Part shown: positions 1 to 5,055 of the stretch, one piece after another
How positions within the stretch are numbered: position 1 is the first letter of the stretch
Layout of the letters: each line of letters starts with the position of its first letter
Source of the DNA: Prolixibacteraceae bacterium
GTDB taxonomy: Bacteria; Bacteroidota; Bacteroidia; Bacteroidales; Prolixibacteraceae
DNA: 5,891 nucleotides
Assembly (NCBI GenBank): GCA_003516705.1
Contig: DPCJ01000141.1
Span: forward strand, 1 to 5,891
Reading direction: 5' to 3'
Translations under genes and position numbers: made by a program
Notes under the pieces: generated by a model
Databases searched by the model: none
What the model was told of the DNA's origin: nothing
The model's input: the letters and a program-made list of their open reading frames with translations, nothing else

Positions 1-989
1 AATCGCCATTTTCTCCAATAAATCACCCTGACTTCGATGTTCATTTTATTTACCACGACCCTGATTGGGATGAGCTGCTCCCTCAACAAAAAAATTACCT
101 TAGTAGTTTTGTAACTGACTTTGAAACCGTTCTGTACAGTAGCGGATACAATAACCCGACCGGTGGTTATTCACAATGGATTGATGTTGAGAGTTTCATC
201 GACTATTTTATCGTCAACGAAATGTCGAGAAACAACGACGGATTTAAAAAAAGCAGGTACTTTCATAAAGATAAAAATGGAAAAATTACTGCCGGACCAG
301 TTTGGGATTTCGACTGGGCCTGGAAAAACATAAACGAATGCTACATTTTTAAAGCCACTGATGGATCTGGATGGTCGTACAAAGTGAATGATTGTAATCC
401 CTGGGTAAAATCACCTGGCTGGATGGTTCGTTTGTTTTACGACAGTGATTTCAGAAATAATACAAAATGCCAATACAACGAGGCAAGAGCAGGAGTACTA
501 TCAGATGAGAATTTGTCATTTTGGATTGATTCTTTATACAACGAGGTTAAGGAAGCTCAAGTGCGGCATTTTGGTAAATGGAAAATTCTGGGTTTAAATG
601 TCGGCGCTCCCGAAGTTGACGCTCAGCCAAAAACTTATGATGGTGAAGTGGATAAATTGCGGCAATGGATAACAACCAGGTTAAACTGGCTCGACAAAAA
701 TATGATTGGAACCTGCACTCACACTGGCATTTTTGCCGGATTTGAAAACAAAAACGAAATCCGCATTTATCCAAACCCTGCATCGGAAGTGCTTAATGTA
801 ACTGTTGAAAATCAATTGGAAGAAATCAGTATTATTTCAGTTACCGGAACCCTGATTTACTGCAACAATCGGGTAGGCACGAGAAATACAAAAATTGATG
901 TTTCCGGCTTTACCCCGGGGATGTATATTGTTCAGCTAAAAAACGCCGACGGTAGCACCCACGCTCAAAAAATTGTTGTTCAGAAATAG
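1..989 (+). CDS. CotH-family secreted protein with T9SS sorting domain, 5'-partial
   Basis: The reading frame is already open at the left edge (first full codon at 3) and stops with TAG at 987-989, leaving 328 visible residues; the signal peptide and N-terminal part lie outside. The visible part matches the C-terminal half of CotH kinase-like domains. It has a 'DVESFIDYFIVNEMSRNNDG' stretch (about residues 60-80), a 'YFHKDKNGKI' turn, then 'GPVWDFDWAW' with the acidic pair D102/D104, the place of the metal-binding aspartates in this family. Spore CotH of Bacillus is an atypical protein kinase of coat proteins; bacteroidete homologues are secreted and their substrates are unknown. The last 80 or so residues form a type A T9SS sorting domain (YPNP start, KIVVQK end), so the mature protein should cross the outer membrane and be surface-attached or released. 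Several scattered Cys fit an extracellular protein. The internal ATG at 222 is not the true start, because it lies inside the conserved domain. Confidence 0.85.
   Translation, partial: SPFSPINHPDFDVHFIYHDPDWDELLPQQKNYLSSFVTDFETVLYSSGYNNPTGGYSQWIDVESFIDYFIVNEMSRNNDGFKKSRYFHKDKNGKITAGPVWDFDWAWKNINECYIFKATDGSGWSYKVNDCNPWVKSPGWMVRLFYDSDFRNNTKCQYNEARAGVLSDENLSFWIDSLYNEVKEAQVRHFGKWKILGLNVGAPEVDAQPKTYDGEVDKLRQWITTRLNWLDKNMIGTCTHTGIFAGFENKNEIRIYPNPASEVLNVTVENQLEEISIISVTGTLIYCNNRVGTRNTKIDVSGFTPGMYIVQLKNADGSTHAQKIVVQK
744..986 (+). other. T9SS type A C-terminal sorting domain (within the CotH gene)
   Basis: This segment encodes the typical bacteroidete 'Por secretion' tail. It starts at 'IRIYPNPASEVLNV' (YPNP codons 768-779), continues with the beta-strand 'ISIISVTGTLIY', then 'DVSGFTPGMYIVQL', and ends 'AQKIVVQK' at the stop codon. 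The order of YPNP, G(T)L, GMY and terminal K is the family signature. Such domains direct passage through the type IX outer-membrane translocon and are normally cleaved afterwards. Confidence 0.88.
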
Positions 990-1065
990 CAGAAACACAT
1001 TAAACCGTAATTGAATCGCTTTTAAACTTTTACCGGTTTGTTTAATCAAAAGAAACAAAAAAGCC

Positions 1066-1698
1066 ATGACTATACAAAACAATGAAACAACAAGCCAAAC
1101 AAGCATCGGCAAAATAATGGTGCTGCTGATGTTTTTCTTAGTTCCGGTATTTGCTTTTGCTCAGACGGAAAAAAACAAAAACGACAAATATTTTCCCGGT
1201 GGAATCATCAGTTTGAATAACGATACTGTTGCTGCAAAAATTCTTCTCGAAAATATAACCAAAATGCAAAAGCAGGTAAAATTTATTGATGCAGGCGGTA
1301 AAAAGAAATCTTTCAAGCCCGATATGATAAATGGTTTTTTTCTGGAAGCAGAAGATGAAAAAATGATTTTTGAAAGTCGCGACGATATTAATTTAACTGC
1401 TTTCCCTTCGAATAAAGGTTACTTTTATTATCGTATTTCAAACGATGCAATTCCATTGTACTATTTTGTAACAACAAAAATGGCAAATACCGGGGTTGAA
1501 TCGCAAATGGAAGAAGTGCAAAACTACGTTGTAAAAAAAGACTTCAGATGGTATTTGTACACAAAAGAAAACTATGAAGACTGTGTGAAGATTTTTGAAG
1601 ACAACCGGATGCTGGTTAACGACATTAAAAATGGGAAATACACATTTGCGCAATTTCCTGAAATTGTTAAACGCTATTGCAGCTCTATGCAACAGTGA
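1066..1698 (+). CDS. Exported protein of unknown function, 210 aa
   Basis: No function can be assigned. Residues 17-32 form a hydrophobic core ending in an AFA/Q signal peptidase I site (cleavage predicted after A32, leaving Q33), so the product is exported, probably to the periplasm or outer membrane. The mature part starts with a 'GGIISLNNDTVAAKI' beta-strand pattern resembling the 'G-hydrophobic-GDTI-G-I' opening of many uncharacterised bacteroidete envelope proteins. It ends in a helical segment, 'YEDCVKIFEDNRMLVNDIKN', then 'FPEIVKRYCSSM', which also recalls that group; this resemblance is from memory, not a search. There is no lipobox, membrane anchor or T9SS tail. The start at 1066 gives an N-region of 16 residues with one Lys, which is weak for a signal peptide; an out-of-frame ATG at 1082 would give a better one (see findings). 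The gene lies 76 bases after the CotH gene with no clear promoter between, so co-transcription is possible. Confidence 0.75.
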   Translation: MTIQNNETTSQTSIGKIMVLLMFFLVPVFAFAQTEKNKNDKYFPGGIISLNNDTVAAKILLENITKMQKQVKFIDAGGKKKSFKPDMINGFFLEAEDEKMIFESRDDINLTAFPSNKGYFYYRISNDAIPLYYFVTTKMANTGVESQMEEVQNYVVKKDFRWYLYTKENYEDCVKIFEDNRMLVNDIKNGKYTFAQFPEIVKRYCSSMQQ

Positions 1699-1710
1699 GA
1701 GAGCTATAAA

Positions 1711-1742
1711 AAAGAATGCCGCTATTTTTAACGGCACTCTTT
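1711..1742 (-). terminator. Terminator between convergent genes, better on the minus strand
   Basis: An 11-bp stem (1711-1721 pairing with 1732-1742) closes a 10-base loop. On the minus strand the pair 1716/1737 becomes a G.U wobble, so the stem is unbroken and is followed by a run of six U (1713-1708, partly from the stem). On the plus strand the same pair is an A/C mismatch and the U-run is only 3 before A. It lies 18 bases past the DUF2807 stop and 12 bases past the stop of the 210-aa gene, so it most likely ends the leftward transcript and perhaps also the rightward one. Confidence 0.75.
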
Positions 1743-1760
1743 ATAATTTCAGAAAAATTA

Positions 1761-2462
1761 CTATCTCTTTTTAACTTTCCCCGAGCCTGATATTGAAGAA
1801 TCGATAGACGGATTACCGCTGTAGTAAACACTACCCGAACCTGAAACACGCACATTTAATGAGCCATTTGAGGTTACATAACAGTTGCCCGAGCCCGAAG
1901 TCTGCACATCAACTTTTTGGGCTTCAAAACCTGAAGCATTTACATTCCCCGAACCTGAAATCCTTGCTTTTAATTCATCCGCAACACCGCCATTATTTAA
2001 TCTGACATTTCCTGAACCCGAAATGGCTGCATCCACTTTTTCAGCACTCAGCGTTTCAATGGTAATATTTCCGCTTCCACTAACCGCAAGGTCAAGAATC
2101 CGGGTTTTTATGTGTTCCGATTCAATATCACCCGAACCTGAAACCGTTAACCCGTCAACTTCCGGAACAGTAATATAAACCTCTACTTTGCCCGGGTTCC
2201 AGTTTCTGAATATATTATTATTCGGATACCTGATATTCAAGGTTCTGTCTTTAACTTCCGTAATAATTTCTTCCAGGGTTTCTGGTTCGGCGACAATTTT
2301 AACACTTTGCCTTTCGCCCTGCACAACATAAACTTTGGCCGAAATACGGAGTGCAATTTTGGAAAATGCCGACACTTCGCGCATTTCTTCCTTGGCCTGT
2401 AACGGCGTGGTAAACAAAAATGCCACCAATAAAATGGCCAGATAACTAATTTTACTGTTCAT
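1761..2462 (-). CDS. DUF2807 (GIN domain) surface/periplasmic protein with seven SGSG rungs
   Basis: The 233-aa product has a signal peptide (residues 1-23, hydrophobic 'YLAILLVAFLF', cleavage predicted after LQA) followed by a DUF2807, 'putative auto-transporter adhesin head GIN domain', body. The opening 'REVSAFSKIALRISAKVYVVQG' and 'VEVYITVPEVDGLTVSGSGDI' are family hallmarks. Seven SGSG motifs follow at 18-21 residue intervals, each flanked by hydrophobic beta-strand residues, as expected of a right-handed beta-helix of stacked turns. The protein ends 'SGSGKVKKR' directly after the last rung. The family is common in Bacteroidota; its function is not established and the adhesin label is only a domain name. 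The start at 2462 is preferred over an upstream ATG at 2549, because the latter would put a 29-residue polar, Lys-rich extension before the signal peptide. It follows rimM by 119 bases, with a terminator after it. Confidence 0.87.
   Translation of the reverse strand: MNSKISYLAILLVAFLFTTPLQAKEEMREVSAFSKIALRISAKVYVVQGERQSVKIVAEPETLEEIITEVKDRTLNIRYPNNNIFRNWNPGKVEVYITVPEVDGLTVSGSGDIESEHIKTRILDLAVSGSGNITIETLSAEKVDAAISGSGNVRLNNGGVADELKARISGSGNVNASGFEAQKVDVQTSGSGNCYVTSNGSLNVRVSGSGSVYYSGNPSIDSSISGSGKVKKR
1779..2141 (-). repeat. Seven in-frame SGSG-coding repeats
   Basis: On the minus strand, SGSG is encoded at 2141-2130, 2081-2070, 2021-2010, 1958-1947, 1898-1887, 1844-1833 and 1790-1779. The spacings are 60, 60, 63, 60, 54 and 54 bases, that is 18-21 codons. 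Six copies use nearly the same codons (TCA/TCG GGT/GGC/GGA TCA/TCG GGN), while the copy at 2070-2081 uses AGT-GGA-AGC-GGA. The sequence between copies is diverged. The repeat is therefore a protein-level structural repeat (beta-helix turns), not a recent DNA tandem array or CRISPR. Confidence 0.85.
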
Positions 2463-2581
2463 AATTTTTACTTTTAATTGTTTCGACTTGTTTTTTGAAT
2501 TTGAATTTTGCAATGTAACAATGACGTACAACTTTACCCGAAGTTGCACAAATCGAAAAAATATTTTCAGAATAGCCCGGT

Positions 2582-3109
2582 TTATTCGATTAAACCTTCA
2601 GGCAGACGGAGTTTGATGATTTTATGCTGAACATCGGTTTCAACCAGAAAATCTTCGTTAAAAGGTACCAAAAGTTCGGTTCCCTTATAATTCAATGTAA
2701 ATACAATATTTCCTGAGTAATCGTCGATATGTTCAATTTTACCGATTTCGCCCAAAATTTCATCCCAAAGTGTAAATCCTTCGAAACGGCCGTCAGCCTC
2801 AGCATCAGGCTCCAGCTGTATTTCATCGGTGAACAGAAAAACGGAACAACCCACCAATCGTTTGGCATATTTTTCGGTTTCTACCCCGTCGAAAGTTAAA
2901 ATAGCTGTTTCATCGGTTTTATATCTGAACCCATCTTCAATCAGAAAAAACGGCACCAGCAAACCATCGATTTCAACAAAAAACCGATTAGCATTTTCAA
3001 TGGAAAACTCAAACTGTGGTTCGAATTCAAGTACAATTTCTCCGCGTACTCCGTGCGTTTTTTTGAAGTACCCTATTTTTTCGCAATCTGATTTTGGTAT
3101 TGTTTCCAT
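2582..3109 (-). CDS. rimM: Ribosome maturation factor RimM
   Basis: RimM binds ribosomal protein S19 and the 30S head and assists late maturation of the 16S rRNA 3' domain. The 175-aa product has the family length and both domains: the N-terminal RimM beta-barrel with the signature 'GYFKKTHGVRGE' (residues 13-24), and a C-terminal PRC-barrel (about 107-175) containing 'GEIGKIEHIDDYSGN', 'ELLVPFNEDFL' and the closing 'LPEGLIE' (compare 'PEGLL/I' in the family). The linker 'EPDAEADGRF' separates them. The start at 3109 places the signature at the usual distance from the N-terminus and no other start is available. rpsP lies upstream on the same strand, the usual partner, but 192 bases away with a terminator between. 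The enteric partner trmD does not follow; a DUF2807 gene does. Expression probably depends on its own promoter at 3115-3122. Confidence 0.95.
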   Translation of the reverse strand: METIPKSDCEKIGYFKKTHGVRGEIVLEFEPQFEFSIENANRFFVEIDGLLVPFFLIEDGFRYKTDETAILTFDGVETEKYAKRLVGCSVFLFTDEIQLEPDAEADGRFEGFTLWDEILGEIGKIEHIDDYSGNIVFTLNYKGTELLVPFNEDFLVETDVQHKIIKLRLPEGLIE

Positions 3110-3114
3110 GTGGG

Positions 3115-3122
3115 CAAAGATA
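3115..3122 (-). promoter_or_regulatory. Candidate rimM promoter -7 element (TATCTTTG)
   Basis: The minus strand reads TATCTTTG, an exact match to the Bacteroidetes primary-sigma -7 consensus TAnnTTTG. It ends only 5 bases before the rimM ATG (3109), so a start site about 5-8 bases downstream falls at or next to the ATG and the transcript would be leaderless or nearly so. No TTG/TTTG lies at the usual upstream spacing (the nearest TTG is 27 bases away, at 3150-3152), which lowers confidence. The upstream 27 bases are strongly AT-rich. The same box occurs before rpsP. Confidence 0.5.
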
Positions 3123-3246
3123 ATTAAGTATATACCATTAAGAGATTTACAACTTACAATTTAGTTTGTGCAACCGCTTAATCTGTCACGGGGTTAAAAA
3201 TGCGTCGTTAAATCAGTTAAATTTCGTTTTGGATAGTCATAAAACA

Positions 3247-3279
3247 AAAAACCACTCATCGTAACGATGAATGGTTTTT
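3247..3279 (-). terminator. Strong intrinsic terminator after rpsP
   Basis: A 15-bp stem (3247-3261 pairing with 3265-3279) closes a 3-base loop. On the minus strand the pair 3255/3271 is a G.U wobble, making the helix continuous, and it is followed by a U-rich tail (T6 at 3251-3246, partly in the stem, then G, then T4). On the plus strand the same position is a C/A mismatch. The hairpin starts 22 bases after the rpsP stop codon. Its direction and distance fit termination of the rpsP transcript, which would limit readthrough into rimM. Confidence 0.85.
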
Positions 3280-3301
3280 ATTTCGGGATGATGATTTCTG
3301 A

Positions 3302-3859
3302 TTAAGATTCAGCACCTTCTGTTTCCGGAGCCTCAGTAGCTTCGGCAGGAGTTTCAGCCTGTGCTTCAGCTTCTTTTGCTGCTCTGGCTTCAGCAGCCAG
3401 TTCTGCATTTTTAGCGGCAATTGCAGCAGCTTTTTGTTCCTTCACTTTTACTTCGGCAGCCAACTGTTGCTTTACTTCTTTATCAGCATCAACAGCTAAA
3501 CGGTCGATTTTTGCCTGAATTTTGGCGTCTTTTTCAGTCATCCATGCGTCGAGGCGTTTTTCAGCTTCAGCTGCATCGAATGCACCTTTTTTCACACCAC
3601 CCATGAGGTGTTTTTTGTAGAGCACACCTTTGTACGACAAAATTGCACGTACGGTGTCGGTTGGTTGTGCGCCTTTTGTAAGCCAATCGTAAGCTTTGTC
3701 AAAATCGAGATTTATAGTAGCAGGATTTGAATTCGGGTTATAAGTTCCGATAGATTCAATATACCTGCCATCTCGTGGCGCCCTGCTATCTGCCACCACA
3801 ATGTGGTAGTAGGCATAACGTTTGCGGCCATGCCGCGCTAGTCTCATTTTTACTGACAT
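3302..3859 (-). CDS. rpsP: 30S ribosomal protein S16, with long C-terminal extension
   Basis: S16 is a primary-assembly protein of the small ribosomal subunit that binds 16S rRNA in the 5'/central domains. The first 85 or so residues are the conserved core: 'MSVKMRLARHGRKRYAYYHI', 'VVADSRAPRDGRYIESIGTYNP', then 'DFDKAYDWLTKGAQPTDTVRAIL' and 'KGVLYKK'. Residues from about 90 on are an extension absent from the usual 80-90 aa S16. A Lys/Asp/Ala-rich, probably helical part ('EKRLDAWMTEKDAKIQAKIDRL') is followed by an Ala/Glu-rich acidic tail ending 'APETEGAES'. Bacteroidota S16 proteins commonly have such tails, so this is a phylum trait and not a fusion. A TATCTTTG promoter candidate lies 23 bases upstream and a strong terminator lies 22 bases downstream, so the gene looks largely monocistronic, although rimM follows on the same strand. 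Confidence 0.96.
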   Translation of the reverse strand: MSVKMRLARHGRKRYAYYHIVVADSRAPRDGRYIESIGTYNPNSNPATINLDFDKAYDWLTKGAQPTDTVRAILSYKGVLYKKHLMGGVKKGAFDAAEAEKRLDAWMTEKDAKIQAKIDRLAVDADKEVKQQLAAEVKVKEQKAAAIAAKNAELAAEARAAKEAEAQAETPAEATEAPETEGAES

Positions 3860-3882
3860 ACTTATTTTTTAAAAATGTGGCG

Positions 3883-3912
3883 CAAAGATAGAAGAAAAAT
3901 CTATATAGGAAA
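3883..3912 (-). promoter_or_regulatory. Candidate rpsP promoter
   Basis: On the minus strand TTTC (3912-3909), 18 bases, then TATCTTTG (3890-3883) matches the Bacteroidetes primary-sigma pattern (-33 TTTG/TTG, about 19 bases, -7 TAnnTTTG) with one mismatch in the -33 box. Transcription would begin near 3876-3878, giving a leader of about 20 bases that is A/T-rich just before the ATG at 3859 ('TTTAAAAAATAAGT') and lacks a clear Shine-Dalgarno sequence, as is usual in this phylum. Confidence 0.65.
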
Positions 3913-3947
3913 TTTTTACCTGCCTATTTTTCAATTTATTAAAAGGA

Positions 3948-3988
3948 AAGATTTAATCGGATTCTTCTCTTGCCTTTGCCTAAATCTT
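3948..3988 (-). terminator. Weak inverted repeat after rmlB, possible terminator
   Basis: On the minus strand AAGATTTA (3988-3981) is repeated inverted as TAAATCTT (3955-3948), 7 bases past the rmlB stop, and is followed by TCCTTTT. The 8-bp stem is almost all A/T and the 25-base loop is long, so it is a poor hairpin. It is the only candidate for ending the galE-rmlB transcript before the rpsP promoter; readthrough into rpsP is equally plausible. Confidence 0.25.
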
Positions 3989-3995
3989 CGCCTTT

Positions 3996-5048
3996 CTACC
4001 TTTTTACATACTGCTGTTCGTAGTATTTCTGGTAATCGCCCGACGTCACATTTTCAAGCCAGTCCGTATTTTCGAGGTACCAATCAATGGTTTTTTCGAT
4101 TCCCTCTTCAAATTGCAGCGAAGGTTCCCAACCCAGTTCTCGTTTTATTTTTGTGGCATCAATAGCATAACGCAAATCATGTCCGGCACGGTCTTTTACG
4201 TAGGAAATCAACTTTTCCGATTCTCCGGTTTGTCGGCCCAGTTTTTCATCCATTTTGCGGCACATCAGTTTTATGAGGGCGATGTTTGTCCATTCATTAA
4301 ACCCGCCGATGTTGTAGGTTTCGCCTACTTTCCCCTGGTGGAAAATAACGTCGATTGCACGGGCATGGTCAACCACCCAAAGCCAGTCGCGCACATTTTC
4401 GCCTTTGCCATAAACCGGCAACGGTTTGTTATTTTTTATGTTGTGGATAAAAAGCGGAATCAGTTTTTCGGGAAACTGAAATGAACCGTAATTATTTGAG
4501 CAGTTGGATATTACCGTTGGAACACCAAAAGTATCGAGGTAAGCGCGCACAAAGTGGTCGGAACTGGCTTTTGATGCCGAGTACGGACTGTGTGGGTCGT
4601 ATTTTGTTTCTTCGGTAAACATTCCTTCGTCGCCCAGCGAACCATACACTTCGTCGGTTGAAATATGGTAGAATTTTTTTCCTTCGAAATTGTCTTTCCA
4701 GATGGTTTTGGCCGCATTCAGCAGGTTTACTGTTCCAATCACGTTGGTAAAAACAAACTCGGTTGGGTTCGAAATAGATCGGTCAACGTGCGATTCGGCA
4801 GCCAGGTGAATTACCCCGTCGAACTTCTTTTCGGTGAACAACTTTTGAATAAATTCGCCGTCAACAATGTCGCCTTTTACAAACTCATAATTGGGTTTGT
4901 TTTCCACATCAATTAAGTTGTTCAAATTCCCTGCATAAGTCAGCTTGTCGAGGTTGACGATCTGATAATCAGGATATTTATTCACAAACAGCCGCACCAC
5001 ATGCGAACCGATAAATCCGGCGCCGCCGGTAATAAGGATGGTTTTCAT
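3996..5048 (-). CDS. rmlB: dTDP-glucose 4,6-dehydratase
   Basis: RmlB converts dTDP-glucose to dTDP-4-keto-6-deoxyglucose, the second step of dTDP-L-rhamnose synthesis and a branch point for other deoxysugars; it is cytosolic and uses tightly bound NAD+. The 350-aa length is normal. Visible motifs in order are the Rossmann 'GGAGFIG' (8-14), 'LDKLTYAGN' (33-41, with D34 for NAD ribose binding), 'GDI' (59-61), 'HLAAESHVDRSI' (81-92), the catalytic 'STDEVYG' (130-136, with T131, D132 and E133), and 'SPYSASK' with Y156 and K160 of the short-chain dehydrogenase pair. The D-E dyad distinguishes a dehydratase from an epimerase. 'NYGSFQFPEKLIPLFI' and 'VRDWLWVVDHARA' are RmlB-typical. It starts 7 bases after the galE stop, so the two are almost certainly co-transcribed and translationally close. 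rmlA, rmlC and rmlD are not in this window. Confidence 0.96.
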   Translation of the reverse strand: MKTILITGGAGFIGSHVVRLFVNKYPDYQIVNLDKLTYAGNLNNLIDVENKPNYEFVKGDIVDGEFIQKLFTEKKFDGVIHLAAESHVDRSISNPTEFVFTNVIGTVNLLNAAKTIWKDNFEGKKFYHISTDEVYGSLGDEGMFTEETKYDPHSPYSASKASSDHFVRAYLDTFGVPTVISNCSNNYGSFQFPEKLIPLFIHNIKNNKPLPVYGKGENVRDWLWVVDHARAIDVIFHQGKVGETYNIGGFNEWTNIALIKLMCRKMDEKLGRQTGESEKLISYVKDRAGHDLRYAIDATKIKRELGWEPSLQFEEGIEKTIDWYLENTDWLENVTSGDYQKYYEQQYVKR

Positions 5049-5055
5049 ATTTTAC

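Noticed and set aside
121..333. Plus-strand frame overlapping the CotH gene
   Set aside because: It is a different frame from the CotH domain and sorting tail, has no recognisable features, and starts on a non-ATG codon.
1002..1039. AAACCG / CGGTTT inverted repeat after the CotH gene as a terminator
   Set aside because: The stem is only 6 bp with a 26-base loop and lacks a U-run, so it is likely chance.
1779..2141. Regularly spaced short repeats about 54-63 bases apart, CRISPR-like at first sight
   Set aside because: Repeat units are only about 12 bases, spacings are multiples of three, and all lie in frame within a protein-coding gene.
1885..2178. Plus-strand open frame rich in 'PEPE' repeats opposite the DUF2807 gene
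   Set aside because: The PEPE pattern is simply the antisense reading of the SGSG codons; the minus-strand gene has a signal peptide and family motifs, so this frame is a shadow.
2529..2536. TAAAGTTG on the minus strand as a promoter for the DUF2807 gene
   Set aside because: It is one base off TAnnTTTG and the only upstream TTTG (2549-2552) is just 12 bases away, too close for a -33 element; not enough to call.
2463..2549. Longer start for the DUF2807 gene at 2549
   Set aside because: It would add a polar Lys/Asn/Ser-rich 29-residue stretch before a complete signal peptide that starts naturally at 2462.
4113..4916. Plus-strand open frames opposite rmlB (about 4113-4484 and 4665-4916)
   Set aside because: Both lie wholly inside rmlB on the other strand, have no recognisable domains, and arise from the codon bias of the real gene.
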